Assembly (NCBI GenBank): GCA_003164955.1
Contig: PLRW01000225.1
Coordinates: forward strand, 1-32,420
DNA length: 32,420 nucleotides
From: Actinomycetota bacterium
GTDB taxonomy: Bacteria; Actinomycetota; Actinomycetes; Streptosporangiales; Streptosporangiaceae
Reading direction: 5' to 3'
The first letter of the stretch is position 1. The number at the start of each line of letters is the position of its first letter. The translations under genes were made by a program, and so were the position numbers. The notes beneath the pieces were generated by a model. The model did no database searches. It was not told where the DNA came from and worked only from the letters and a program-made list of their open reading frames with translations. Below are positions 15,199-23,339 of this stretch, one piece after another.

Positions 15199-16476
15199 TC
15201 AGCCGTTGATGCCCGCGAAGTAGCCCTTCGAGGTCACCCAGTCAGTCGAACTCGGCTGGGTGATCACCCCGTTCTCGACCTGGTTCATGAGGTAGTAGTC
15301 GTTGCAGATCGCGGCGGCGCCCTTCAGGGCCTGCCCGTCACACGTGTAGGGGTGCGACAGGAAGTTCTGATGGGTGCCGGCCTTGAAGGCGGCCAGGATG
15401 CTCTGCGTCGTCGGCGTGCCCGAGATCTTGCTCAGCACCTGCTGGACGTTCATCACGGTGGCGAAGCCGGCCGTCGAGATCGAGTCGATCAGCGTGCCGG
15501 GCGCGGCCCACTTCTTCATCGCCGCCTCGAACAGCTGCGCCTGCGTGCTGCTCCCGCTCTGCAGCATGAACGGCGAGGCGATGTACATGCCGTTGGCTCC
15601 GCCGGCGGCGGCGGCGAGCACCGGCGGTGCGCCGCACGGGTCGATGCCCATGATCTTGCCGGTGTAGCCGACGCTCTTCAGCGCCTTCAGCACGTTGCCG
15701 CAGCCGTTCGGGACGTCGACGTAGGCGAGCTGGGCGCCGCTGCTCTCGATCAGGGCGGCCTGCGGGCTCGGGTCCGGCGAGGTCGGGGACAGCGGGATGT
15801 CCTTGATCGTGGTCACCCCGGCGGCCTTGAACACCGGCGTGATCTGCGGCAGGATCGACTCGCCCTGGGCGTTGCTGAAGTACACCAGTGCCACGCTCTT
15901 GAGGCCCAGCGTCTTGCCCGCGTACACGGCCGCCGCCGCGTTGTCGCCGACGCTGACCGACCAGAACTGGACGGAGTTCGGGGCGGTCTCCGGAACCGGG
16001 GTGAACGGGATGCCGCCCAGGTAGGCCAGGTTGGCGTGCGCGTAGATCGGGATCGAGGCGGGCCCGCCGACGTCGGCCGCGCCCAGGATCGCCATCGGGT
16101 GATCGGCCACCAGCTGGTTGGCGCAGCGCGCGGCGGTGGCCGGCGTGCCGTCGCCGGTGCACTCATCGATCTGGATCGGATGCCCGTTGATGCCGTCGAG
16201 GTAGTTGTTGACGTAGTCGACGGCGGCGATCGCGCCCTGGCGCGCCTCCGGGAAGGTGACCGCGCCGGTCTCGTCATTGATCATCCCGAAGACGTACGGG
16301 CTGCCGGTCGCCTTCTTGGGGGTGCCGAACGCCGACGTACCGGATGCGGCCGCCGTGCTGCCGGCCGTGGGCGTGCCCGAGCCGCCCGAGCCGCCCGAGC
16401 CGCCCGAGCTGCAACCCGCCGCGATCAGCACGATGGTGGCGATTCCTGCCGTGCCGAGCCATCTGGGATGTTTCAT
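15199..16476 (-). CDS. ABC importer substrate-binding lipoprotein (periplasmic binding protein type 1)
   Basis: A 425-residue solute receptor. A lipoprotein signal ends at LIAAGC (Cys22), then a Gly/Ser/Thr linker, then a type 1 periplasmic-binding fold (YVFGMINDETGA..., AARCANQLVADHPMAILGA, VALVYFSNAQGESILPQ, GYTGKIMGIDPCG). It delivers ligand to the fused permease encoded downstream. Ligands of this class include branched-chain amino acids, amides, aromatic acids and lignin- or plant-derived phenolics. Four paired cysteines in the mature part could form disulfides. The ATG at 16476 is supported by GGAAAGAAG upstream and gives a correct signal peptide; a longer in-frame start has no merit. 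It is third in operon 2, 58 bases after livF. Confidence 0.92.
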   Translation of the reverse strand: MKHPRWLGTAGIATIVLIAAGCSSGGSGGSGGSGTPTAGSTAAASGTSAFGTPKKATGSPYVFGMINDETGAVTFPEARQGAIAAVDYVNNYLDGINGHPIQIDECTGDGTPATAARCANQLVADHPMAILGAADVGGPASIPIYAHANLAYLGGIPFTPVPETAPNSVQFWSVSVGDNAAAAVYAGKTLGLKSVALVYFSNAQGESILPQITPVFKAAGVTTIKDIPLSPTSPDPSPQAALIESSGAQLAYVDVPNGCGNVLKALKSVGYTGKIMGIDPCGAPPVLAAAAGGANGMYIASPFMLQSGSSTQAQLFEAAMKKWAAPGTLIDSISTAGFATVMNVQQVLSKISGTPTTQSILAAFKAGTHQNFLSHPYTCDGQALKGAAAICNDYYLMNQVENGVITQPSSTDWVTSKGYFAGING

Positions 16477-16534
16477 ATGTGCTTCTTTCCTGATGGTGGA
16501 ATCTTTCGGTCCGGATGAGCCAGAGGCGGCCTCG

Positions 16535-17293
16535 TCAGGCGGCCGTCTCCCCGAGGTAACTGGCGGCGAGCAGCTCACGCCGCTCGCGGAGTTCGGCGGC
16601 GGCGCCCTCAAGCCTGATCCGGCCATGCGTCAGGACGTAGGCGCGATCGGAGATCTCCAGCGCCAGCGCGACGTGCTGCTCGACGAACAGCACGCTGGCG
16701 CCCATTTCGTCGGCCGCCCGGCGCAGGATCGGGGTCAGCCGTTCGACGATGACCGGCGCCAGGCCCAGGCTCATCTCGTCCACGAGCAGCAGCCGCGGCC
16801 GGGTGACCAGCGCCCGGCCGACGGCCAGCATCTGCTGCTCACCGCCGGACAGCAGGCCGGCCTTGCGTCCCAGGCACTTGCGCAGCTCGGGAAGCATCTC
16901 CAGCAGTTCGTCCTCGTGGCTGCCGGCCCTTCGTGTCCTTCGGCCCCGCCCGCCCGCGAGCCGCAGGTGCTCGCGGACGGTGAGCCCGGGGAACAGGGCG
17001 CGGCCCTCGGGTACGAGCGCGAGATCCCGGCGTGCGAGGAGGTGGGCCGGCGTGCCGCCGATGTTCTCGCCGGACAGCTCGACCGTGCCCGAGATCGGGC
17101 GGTTCAGCCCGGCGATCGTCTCCAGGGTCGTGGTCTTCCCGGCGCCGTTCGGGCCGAGCAGCGCCACGACCTCACCCGGGCGCACCTCCAGGTTGAGTTC
17201 GCGGACGACCGGGACCCCCCGGTAGCCGGCGGATAGATCCTTCAGGACGAGGGCATGGCCGGGCGCGCCTGCCTTAGTTGCCGGTGCCCGCAT
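16535..17293 (-). CDS. livF: LivF-type ABC importer ATPase
   Basis: A 252-residue ATPase. Walker A GPNGAGKT is at 47-54, the signature LSGGEQQ near 148 and Walker B LLLVDEMS near 172, with a switch histidine in VEQH. The family hallmarks of LivF are clear (VVALLGPNGAGKTTTLETIAGL, RDLALVPEGRALFPGLTVREHLRL, LGLAPVIVERL). It energises uptake together with LivG. The ATG at 17293 overlaps the end of livG by 20 bases, so the two are translationally coupled. The binding-protein gene follows after 58 bases. The gene name is by family. The transported compound is not necessarily a branched-chain amino acid. Confidence 0.93.
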   Translation of the reverse strand: MRAPATKAGAPGHALVLKDLSAGYRGVPVVRELNLEVRPGEVVALLGPNGAGKTTTLETIAGLNRPISGTVELSGENIGGTPAHLLARRDLALVPEGRALFPGLTVREHLRLAGGRGRRTRRAGSHEDELLEMLPELRKCLGRKAGLLSGGEQQMLAVGRALVTRPRLLLVDEMSLGLAPVIVERLTPILRRAADEMGASVLFVEQHVALALEISDRAYVLTHGRIRLEGAAAELRERRELLAASYLGETAA

Positions 17294-18059
17294 GGTGCCC
17301 TCCTAGGTAGGCCTCGATCACGCGCGGGTTGTCGCGGATCTCCGCGGGGGACCCTGCGGCGATCTGTCGTCCGAAGTCGAGGACCATGAGGTGATCGCAC
17401 GTGCCGAGGACAAGCCCCATGTCATGGTCGATGAGGAAGACCGTCACGCCGTGCTCTTCCGGCAGCGTCCGCAGCCGGCGCCCGAGCTCGAGGCTCTCGT
17501 CGGTGTCGAGCCCGGCCGCGGGCTCGTCGAGCAGGACCAGCCGGGGCTGGCGGGCGAGCGCCCGGCCGATGCCCACCAGCTTGCGCTTCCCGAGCGAGAT
17601 CTCGGACGGGTAGCGGCCGGCCACGTCCTCCAGCCCGCAGACCGAGATGGCCCAGTCGACACCGGTACGGTCCGGCGGGCGGCTCGGCAGGAAGAGCTCT
17701 CTCAGCGCCGAGGCGACGGTCACGTGCTCGCTGGCCACGAGCAGGTTCTCGTCGACGGTGAGGTCGTCGAACAGCTCAACCGACTGGAACGTCCGGGCGA
17801 GACCGAGCCGCGCCCGCCGGTAGGGGCGCAGGCCGCTGATGTCGCGGCCGTCGAACACGATCCGCCCGGCGGCGGGCCTGGTATATCCGGTCAGGGCATC
17901 GACCATCGAAGTCTTGCCGGCGCCATTGGGGCCGATCAGCCCGTAGATGGTGCCCTCGGCGATCCGCAGGTCGACGTCGGAGACGGCCACGACCCCCCCG
18001 TAGGTCACGCACAGGCCGGCGACGTCGAGCAGCGGCTGTCGTGTGGTCGGTGCGGTCAT
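17274..18059 (-). CDS. livG: LivG-type ABC importer ATPase
   Basis: A 261-residue ATPase of the LivG class. Walker A GPNGAGKT is at 43-50, with the typical GLARTFQSVELFDDLTVDENLLV block. The signature region is SLGKRKLVGIGRALA, where the usual GGQ is GKR as in many LivG-like proteins. Walker B is LVLLDEPAAGLD and the C-terminal IAAGSPAEIRDNPRVIEAYLG is characteristic. The ATG at 18059 is preferred over the in-frame ATG at 18095 because AGGGAGA lies 5 bases ahead and the N-terminus then fits the family. It is the first gene of operon 2, with operator site B beginning about 55 bases upstream. Confidence 0.93.
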   Translation of the reverse strand: MTAPTTRQPLLDVAGLCVTYGGVVAVSDVDLRIAEGTIYGLIGPNGAGKTSMVDALTGYTRPAAGRIVFDGRDISGLRPYRRARLGLARTFQSVELFDDLTVDENLLVASEHVTVASALRELFLPSRPPDRTGVDWAISVCGLEDVAGRYPSEISLGKRKLVGIGRALARQPRLVLLDEPAAGLDTDESLELGRRLRTLPEEHGVTVFLIDHDMGLVLGTCDHLMVLDFGRQIAAGSPAEIRDNPRVIEAYLGGHHAGTGN

Positions 18060-18113
18060 GGCTCTCCCTGTGCGGCGCTCATCCGCGAGCGGCACTCATC
18101 CGCGCCCTGCATA

Positions 18114-18140
18114 ACTTTCACACCATGAAAGTTATTTTCA
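18114..18140 (-). promoter_or_regulatory. composite operator, site B
   Basis: Read on the minus strand this is the clearest copy of the 27-bp element: TGAAAATAACTTTCAT then GGTGT then GAAAGT. It contains two interlocked dyads, ACTTTC-N7-GAAAGT and TGAAA-N5-TTTCA. It lies 55 bases upstream of the importer operon, oriented towards it. The second dyad resembles the TGAAA/TTTCA half-sites known for IclR-type regulators. Confidence 0.7.
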
Positions 18141-18147
18141 TTTCGAA

Positions 18148-18159
18148 CACGTTAACGTG
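18148..18159. promoter_or_regulatory. 12-bp perfect palindrome next to operator B
   Basis: CACGTTAACGTG is a perfect palindrome 7 bases upstream (minus-strand sense) of operator site B. It may be a second regulator's site or part of the promoter. It is not present at the other three operator-bearing promoters. Confidence 0.4.
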
Positions 18160-18234
18160 ACACGGGAGGGGTTGTCCACCCTGGCGAGGTCACGAATTGG
18201 CGACGCGCCCGGCCGTGCGCCACGTCCTGCCTGG

Positions 18235-19173
18235 CTAGCCGGACCAGGACTTTTCGAGGCCCTTGACCAGGGCCACCATGCAGTCATGCAGCGGCGTGGG
18301 GACGCCGGTGCGCCGCCCCTCGGCGGCTATGCCGCCGTTGAGGACGTCGATCTCGGTCGCCCGGCGGGCGAGGACATCCTGCAGCATGCTCGGCTTGTGG
18401 TCGTACGCCTCCGCGATGGCTTCCTCCACTGCCTCCCGCGGCGGATGGAGCAGCACGATCCCGGCCCGCTCGCAGACCGCCATGGCCTCGGTGACCAGCC
18501 CGTCGACCTGCCGGCGCAACCTGGCGTCGGTACAGACGCGGCCCACCGGCAAGCCGGTCAGCGCGGCGAGCGGGCTCGTCGCGGAATTGAAAATAACTTT
18601 CGTCCATTGCGGGCCCCGGGCGTCTTCGAGCGCAAGGGTGGGCAGTCCGCCCTCGGAGAGCAGCCGGGCCAGGTGCGCGATCTCGTCCATCGGCGCCGGC
18701 CGGGGCTCGAACGGCCCGAACCACGAGTTCCCCGGTGCGTCGTACCGCACCACGCCGGGCGCCATGACCGCGCCGGCCGTGACGATGCTGCCGCGGATGA
18801 CACGCGGTACGAGCCCGGCGATGACCTCTTCGTTCCCGAGCCCGTTCTGCACGCTGACGACGGCGGCGTTCGCCAGCGCCACCCGCGTGCCCTCGACGGC
18901 CGCCCGGGTATCTAGTGCCTTGGTGGCGACGAGGCCGAAGTCGCATACGGGCAGGTCGCGGCCGTCGGTTCTGGCGTGGACCGGGGCGGCGAAGTCGGCC
19001 AGTCCGATCACCCGCAGGCCCCGGGACTCTATCGCGTCCACGTGCTCGGCCCAGCGGTCGACGGCCCACACCTCGACGCCGGGCACGCGCGCGAGGTGCG
19101 CGGCGTACAGGCTCCCGATCGCGCCGCAGCCGATGACGGCGATGCGGACCGGGCCGGCACCGCGGCCGATCAT
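18235..19173 (-). CDS. ketopantoate reductase family (PanE/ApbA-like) oxidoreductase
   Basis: A 312-residue NADP-dependent 2-hydroxyacid-type reductase. The Rossmann motif GCGAIGS is near residues 16-22, the conserved Lys is in VATKALDT, NGLG is present, and the second domain has WTKVIFNSATSPLAAL with the family's Lys and Asn. True PanE makes pantoate for CoA, but this gene sits at the end of a catabolic operon, so reduction or oxidation of a 2-keto or 2-hydroxy intermediate of the pathway is more likely. The ATG at 19173 overlaps the stop of the upstream GlcG-like gene (ATGA). The KVIF codons are unusually AT-rich and coincide exactly with half of the operator element (see the feature at 18588). 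Confidence 0.88.
   Translation of the reverse strand: MIGRGAGPVRIAVIGCGAIGSLYAAHLARVPGVEVWAVDRWAEHVDAIESRGLRVIGLADFAAPVHARTDGRDLPVCDFGLVATKALDTRAAVEGTRVALANAAVVSVQNGLGNEEVIAGLVPRVIRGSIVTAGAVMAPGVVRYDAPGNSWFGPFEPRPAPMDEIAHLARLLSEGGLPTLALEDARGPQWTKVIFNSATSPLAALTGLPVGRVCTDARLRRQVDGLVTEAMAVCERAGIVLLHPPREAVEEAIAEAYDHKPSMLQDVLARRATEIDVLNGGIAAEGRRTGVPTPLHDCMVALVKGLEKSWSG
18588..18601 (+). promoter_or_regulatory. operator half-site embedded in the panE-like gene
   Basis: TGAAAATAACTTTC is identical over 14 bases to the first half of operator site B, in the opposite orientation and 470 bp away. It lies in coding sequence, spelling Lys-Val-Ile-Phe with AAA GTT ATT TTC, codons that are rare in this GC-rich gene. 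It could be an auxiliary site for looping, or a coincidence of a conserved protein motif. Confidence 0.3.
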
Positions 19174-20153
19174 GAGCCGGCCAGGGCGGTTCGTGCGAGG
19201 TCGGCGCAGACGGAAGGGTCGCCGCCGCCGACGCCGAGGCCGGCCACCACGCACCCGGCGTCGCGGACCGGCAGGCCACCGGGGATGCTCAGCACCCGCG
19301 GCGTCACCAGCGCCGCGACGGCATCGGGCGGGCCGAATCGGGAGCCCATATCGCCGCTGTCGCAGTCGAAGAGTGCCGCGGCGCCCGCTACGGCCTGCGC
19401 GACGGCCACCCCGCCGGCCGGGGCGCCGTCCATCAGGTCCTGCTGAATCGGGTCACCGCCGCGGTCCACGACGGCGACCGCCACCCGGACGCCGCGGCGC
19501 GACGCCGCGTCCATGACGGCGTCGCAGAGCGCCTTCGCCCACTCGAGCTGGGCCTGACGGCCCGCCGCGGGCGCGGGTGCCATGCCGAGGCTGTCGGCCG
19601 GGTTGACCACCAGTTCGCCGAAACGCTGTTCCCAGCGCTTCTGGTCGTCCCCGTGCTGCCCGGAATAGGGAATGCCGAGGGCGTAGGCGATCAGCAGGTC
19701 CTCGGGGTTGGCCGCCCTGCCGTCCGCGCTCACGACGCGGGGGTCGACGTCGGCCGGGAAGAACGGGCTCACCGTCGCGCCCGAGGCGGCGATGCCCGCC
19801 ACGACCGCTCCGTCGACGCTGACCGGCATCCCGCCCGCTCCGGGGAACAATGCCTCCGGGGACGCCCGGGCGAACCCGGCGGCGACCGGCGGGGCGATCG
19901 TCGTCATCCGGTGCAGGTGCTCTGAGCTCGGGATCTGCTGTGTCGCGGAGATCCAGGCCTTCGACCGGGCCCGTGCCATTCCGCCCGGCCCCCCGGCGTC
20001 CATCCGTGACGCCGTGAGCAGCGTCCCGGTCGCCCCCACGACGGCGACCGCCCCGCGCAGGCCGAGCTGCTCGGCCTTGTCGACGGCGCGCTGCACCAGC
20101 GCGCGGGCCTCGGCGAGACCGAGGTCCCGCGGATGCGGGGCGGCCGTGCTCAC
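19170..20153 (-). CDS. tandem GlcG/HbpS-like (DUF336) two-domain protein
   Basis: A 327-residue protein made of two GlcG-like domains. The first (about 12-165) has EARALVQRAVDKAEQLGLRGAVAVVG and MPVSVDGAVVAGIAASGAT. The second (about 178-325) has WAKALCDAVMDAASRRGVRVAVAVVDRGG and LSIPGGLPVRDAGCVVAGLGVGGG. GlcG/HbpS proteins are small single-domain proteins of about 140 residues, found in glycolate, propanediol and aromatic catabolic clusters; some bind haem or have a role in cofactor or product turnover. Their chemistry is mostly undefined. A fused pair is less usual. The GTG start at 20153 overlaps the TGA of the upstream SDR (GTGA) and the stop overlaps the panE-like start, so it is tightly coupled within operon 3. 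Confidence 0.85.
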   Translation of the reverse strand: MSTAAPHPRDLGLAEARALVQRAVDKAEQLGLRGAVAVVGATGTLLTASRMDAGGPGGMARARSKAWISATQQIPSSEHLHRMTTIAPPVAAGFARASPEALFPGAGGMPVSVDGAVVAGIAASGATVSPFFPADVDPRVVSADGRAANPEDLLIAYALGIPYSGQHGDDQKRWEQRFGELVVNPADSLGMAPAPAAGRQAQLEWAKALCDAVMDAASRRGVRVAVAVVDRGGDPIQQDLMDGAPAGGVAVAQAVAGAAALFDCDSGDMGSRFGPPDAVAALVTPRVLSIPGGLPVRDAGCVVAGLGVGGGDPSVCADLARTALAGS

Positions 20154-20944
20154 GCCCCGACCATGTTGTAGCCGCCGTCCGCGACCATGTACCCGCCGGT
20201 CATGTGGAAGGCATCATCGGTTCCGAGGAAGAGAGCCGTGCCCGCGAGCTCGGCGGGCCCGGGGATCCGCCCCATCGGCGTGAGCGATCGCAGCTGGTCT
20301 CCCCGGCCGGACTGCCAGTCCTTACGGCCGAGGGTGGCCTCGGTCTCGATGAACCCCGGGGCGAAGACGTTGACCCGGACCGTCGGCGCGAAGGCGTGCG
20401 CGTACGACTTCGTCAGGCCCAGGATGCCGTACTTCGCCGCGGCGTACTGTGGCGCCCTCGCGCTGCCGCGGACGATGACCGTCGACCCGATGTTCACGAT
20501 GCTGCCGTGGCCCGCCTCCAGCATCCGCGCGCCGAACTCATGGACGCAGAGCATCGTGCCCTTGATGTCCACGCCGAGGACGTGGTCGATCGACTCCTCG
20601 GTGATGTCGCGCCAGGACATCTGCTCGCGGGCAACGTCGCCGACGTTGTTCACCAGGACGTCGACACCGTCCAGCCGCTCGAAGGCGGCGTCGGCCATGG
20701 CCTTGATCTGATCCCAGTCGATGATGTCGGCCTGGAGCAGCACCGGAGTGCTGCCCTCCGCCGCTACCCGGTCGGCCGTCCGCTTGGCCCCTTCCACGGA
20801 GCTGCGGTAGTGGACGCCGACGGCGCGGGCCCCCTCCTGGGCGGCGCGTACCGCGATCTCGGCGCCGAAGCCGGTTCCGGCCCCGGTAACGACCACCGAC
20901 CGGCCCTCGAAGCGGCGCGGTATGGGAACGGGTGCGAGAGGCAC
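20150..20944 (-). CDS. SDR family oxidoreductase
   Basis: A 264-residue classical SDR. TGAGTGFG (20-27) is the nucleotide loop, NNVG the second motif, the catalytic Ser is in VNIGST, and YAAAK supplies Tyr and Lys; the C-terminus FHMTGGYMVADGG is standard. HYR after the second strand, with basic residues, suggests NADP(H). The GTG start at 20944 is supported by GGAAGGA 6-7 bases upstream. It is the second gene of operon 3, 37 bases after the first SDR. It probably oxidises or reduces an alcohol/ketone intermediate of the pathway. Confidence 0.9.
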   Translation of the reverse strand: MPLAPVPIPRRFEGRSVVVTGAGTGFGAEIAVRAAQEGARAVGVHYRSSVEGAKRTADRVAAEGSTPVLLQADIIDWDQIKAMADAAFERLDGVDVLVNNVGDVAREQMSWRDITEESIDHVLGVDIKGTMLCVHEFGARMLEAGHGSIVNIGSTVIVRGSARAPQYAAAKYGILGLTKSYAHAFAPTVRVNVFAPGFIETEATLGRKDWQSGRGDQLRSLTPMGRIPGPAELAGTALFLGTDDAFHMTGGYMVADGGYNMVGA

Positions 20945-20981
20945 GGGGTGTCCTTCCGGAGTGGATGTGTGAATGTGGCGA

Positions 20982-21740
20982 TCAGACGAGGACGCGGCCG
21001 CCGTCGACGTACAGGACCTGACCGGTGATAAAGCCGGCGCGGTCCGACGCCAGGAACGTAACCGCGTCGGCTACCTCCCCGGGCCGGCCGAGCCGCTCCG
21101 CCGGGACGAGCGATTCCAGGCTCTCCCGGTGGTTGTCCCGGTCCAGGTAGTCCTTGGTCAGGTCGGTCTCGATATAACCGGGCGCGACGGCGTTGACGGT
21201 AACACCGTGCGGGGCCCACTCGCGCGCCATGACCCGGAGCATCTGGTTCATCCCGCCCTTGGTCGCCGCGTACGGCGCGTGGTGCGGGTGAGCGAGCAGT
21301 CCGGAGACCGACGAGACGAAGACCATCCGGCCGTAGCGCTCCTGTACCATCAGCCGCCCGACGGCCTGGCCGAGCCAGAACGCCGACGACAGGTTGAGGC
21401 TGAGGGTCTCCTGCCAGTCGGCGTCCTCCAGGTCGAGGATTGGCTTGCGCACGTTACGCCCGACAGCGTGCAGGAAGACCTGCGGCATACCCACCAGCGC
21501 GACGGCCTCGCCGACGGCCGCGCGGCAGGCCTCCGCCGTCCGCAGGTCGGCGACCAGCGGCTTGATCTCATCGCCGGCCTCCTTCGCGGCTCGCACGACG
21601 GCGTCGAGGTTCTCCTGGTTCATGTCGGCGAGCGCGACCCGCGCACCCTGCGCGGCCAGGCTCAGCGCGCTGGCTCCGCCGAGACCACCGGCGCCAAAGA
21701 CCAGGGTCGGCCGTCGGTCGAGCGCGAGCCAGTCCTGCAT
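20982..21740 (-). CDS. SDR family oxidoreductase, first gene of operon 3
   Basis: A 252-residue SDR. The cofactor loop is GAGGLGG (16-22) instead of TGxxxGxG, and the following strand VALADMN points to NAD(H). The NNAG position reads HAVG, which is divergent. The catalytic region is intact: SSVSG and YAATK, then APGYIETDLT and the TGQVLYVDGG end. The ATG at 21740 lies 21 bases from operator site C, on the side towards which that element is oriented. Operon 3 runs SDR, SDR, double GlcG, PanE-like. The substrate is unknown. Confidence 0.9.
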   Translation of the reverse strand: MQDWLALDRRPTLVFGAGGLGGASALSLAAQGARVALADMNQENLDAVVRAAKEAGDEIKPLVADLRTAEACRAAVGEAVALVGMPQVFLHAVGRNVRKPILDLEDADWQETLSLNLSSAFWLGQAVGRLMVQERYGRMVFVSSVSGLLAHPHHAPYAATKGGMNQMLRVMAREWAPHGVTVNAVAPGYIETDLTKDYLDRDNHRESLESLVPAERLGRPGEVADAVTFLASDRAGFITGQVLYVDGGRVLV

Positions 21741-21761
21741 GGGTCTACCCTTCCCGCCAGA

Positions 21762-21788
21762 ATTCTCGTACTATGAAAGTAACTTTCT
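21762..21788 (-). promoter_or_regulatory. composite operator, site C
   Basis: On the minus strand: AGAAAGTT, ACTTTCAT, AGTAC, GAGAAT, matching the 27-bp element at nearly every shared position. It contains GAAAGT-A-ACTTTC as an overlapping palindrome. It lies between operon 3 (minus) and the iclR-like gene (plus), so autoregulation together with control of operon 3 is expected for an IclR protein. Confidence 0.7.
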
Positions 21789-21897
21789 AAATACCGTAGC
21801 CGACCGGCTGCACGGCTGTCCAGGATCCGCCCGTCCGGGGTCCGCCGGTGCCACCGTAGGCTGATGGCGGTCCCGTCTCGGAGGAGGAAAGGCCATC

Positions 21898-22752
21898 ATG
21901 CCGCCCCGCCGCACCGCCAGCTCCTCATCCGCGGCACTCCGCTCCGCCCCGGCCGGGCCGGAGTCCCCGGAGCGCCCGGAGTATCGCGTGGAGGCCCTGG
22001 CCAAGGGCCTGCGGATCTTGTCGCTGTTCAACGAGCAGCGTCCGTCCTGGCGCGTCAGCGACCTCGCCGCCGTCTCGGGCCTGCCGATGCCAACCGTCTA
22101 CCGGGTCGTGATGACGCTGGCGTCCGAGGGCTACCTGGACCACCTGCCCAATGGCGACTACCGTCCGGGCGCGCGCACGCTGACGCTCGGCACGGCCGCC
22201 CTGCGGAGCCTGGACTTCGTCGCCATCGCCACACCGAAGCTGCAGGAACTGGGTGAGCGCACGGGGGAGACGGTGAACCTGGCCGTGCTCACCGGCGACC
22301 GCGTCCTCTATCTTGTCCGCCTCCGCAACGCCGACCTGGTGACCGCGAACATCCAGGTGGGCTCCACGCTGCCCGCCGTGCATACCTCCATCGGCAAGCT
22401 CCTGCTCGCGTACCTCGGCGACGCCGACCTCCAGTCACGCGTCACGGACGCCTCGTTCTCCGCCAACTCCGGGCCCAACGCGAAAGTCTCGCTCGCCGAG
22501 CTGCGCGACGAGCTTCGCGCGATCCGCGACCAGGGCTGGTCCATGCAGGACGAAGAGCTGGCCTACGGGCTCCGGTCGGTCGCCGCCCCGATCACCGCGC
22601 CGGACGGCCGCGTGCTCGCGGGCGTCAACCTGGCCGTCCAGGCCCAGGACTGGTCCACGCAGCGGATCATTCGCGAGCTCAGGCCCGCCGTGCTGGCCAC
22701 CTGTGCGGAGATCTCCGCGTTGCTGTCCGACACCAGCGCCGGCTCGCGGTGA
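21898..22752 (+). CDS. IclR family transcriptional regulator
   Basis: A 284-residue regulator. After a Ser/Pro/Ala-rich N-terminal arm of about 30 residues comes the winged helix-turn-helix (YRVEALAKGLRILSLF, then WRVSDLAAVSGLPMPTVYRVVMTLASEGYL, 51-80). Next is the IclR effector domain with LGTAALRSLDFVAIATPKLQEL, GKLLLAYLGD and the QDEELAYGLRSVAAPI block. IclR proteins bind A/T-rich inverted repeats and respond to small aromatic or organic acids. GGAGGAGGAAAGG precedes the ATG. It is divergent from operon 3 with operator site C between, and overlaps the following decarboxylase-like gene by GTGA. It is the only regulator in the window and the natural candidate to bind all four operator copies. 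Confidence 0.95.
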   Translation: MPPRRTASSSSAALRSAPAGPESPERPEYRVEALAKGLRILSLFNEQRPSWRVSDLAAVSGLPMPTVYRVVMTLASEGYLDHLPNGDYRPGARTLTLGTAALRSLDFVAIATPKLQELGERTGETVNLAVLTGDRVLYLVRLRNADLVTANIQVGSTLPAVHTSIGKLLLAYLGDADLQSRVTDASFSANSGPNAKVSLAELRDELRAIRDQGWSMQDEELAYGLRSVAAPITAPDGRVLAGVNLAVQAQDWSTQRIIRELRPAVLATCAEISALLSDTSAGSR

Positions 22753-23339
22753 CGTCCGGCGCGCGCGTCCCGAAGCTCGAGCCTTCGTCGCTCGACGCCG
22801 AGCAGCGTTCGCTCTACGACGCGATCACCGGAGGGCGCCGGGCCCAGGGCCCGCAGCTGTTCCAGCTGACCGACGGGGAGGGACGCCTCGAGGGCCCTTT
22901 CAACGCCTTCCTGCTGCAGCCGCGGCTGGGGACGGCGCTGCAGGCGCTCGGTTCCTCGGTGCGCTACGACACCGGCCTCGATGACCGGTGCCGGGAGATC
23001 GCGATCCTCGTCGTCGCGGCGCACTGGCGGTCTGACTTCGAGAAGTACGCCCACGAGGCGGTCGGCCGCTCGGTCGGGCTGGGCGACGCCGAGCTGGCCG
23101 CCGTGCGTGACGGCCGGCCCGCCGCCCTGGCCGGGCGCGAGGCCGTCGTCGCGCGGACGGCCGAAGCGCTCGCGGCCCGGGGTGATCTCGATGACGCCGA
23201 GTACCGCGAGGCGGTCGAGCACCTCGGCACGGCTGGGCTGTTCGAGCTGCTCACCCTGGTCGGCTACTACGCCACGCTCGCACTCCAGCTCCGTGTGTTC
23301 CGTGTCCCGGCACCGGATGGCAACGCCCGGCCCGTGTGA
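22749..23339 (+). CDS. carboxymuconolactone decarboxylase/AhpD-like protein
   Basis: A 196-residue all-helical protein of the carboxymuconolactone decarboxylase family. The core CREIAILVVAAHWRSDFEKYAHEAVGRSVGL contains the family's conserved Glu, Trp and His but no CxxC, so it is not a peroxidase-type AhpD and fits the decarboxylase-like or lactonase-like branch seen in aromatic catabolic clusters. The C-terminal half repeats the fold (DAEYREAVEHLGTAGLFELLTLVGYYATLALQLRVF). The GTG start at 22749 overlaps the iclR stop (GTGA), coupling the two. It may decarboxylate or isomerise a ring-cleavage product. Many paralogues have no known activity. Confidence 0.87.
   Translation: MTSGARVPKLEPSSLDAEQRSLYDAITGGRRAQGPQLFQLTDGEGRLEGPFNAFLLQPRLGTALQALGSSVRYDTGLDDRCREIAILVVAAHWRSDFEKYAHEAVGRSVGLGDAELAAVRDGRPAALAGREAVVARTAEALAARGDLDDAEYREAVEHLGTAGLFELLTLVGYYATLALQLRVFRVPAPDGNARPV

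Noticed and set aside
16477..16520. A weak resemblance to the shared operator upstream of the binding-protein gene (CGAAAG...CCAT...GGAAAG)
   Set aside because: Only the first half-site fits. The central ACTTTCAT block is absent, and the sequence serves as the ribosome binding site area.
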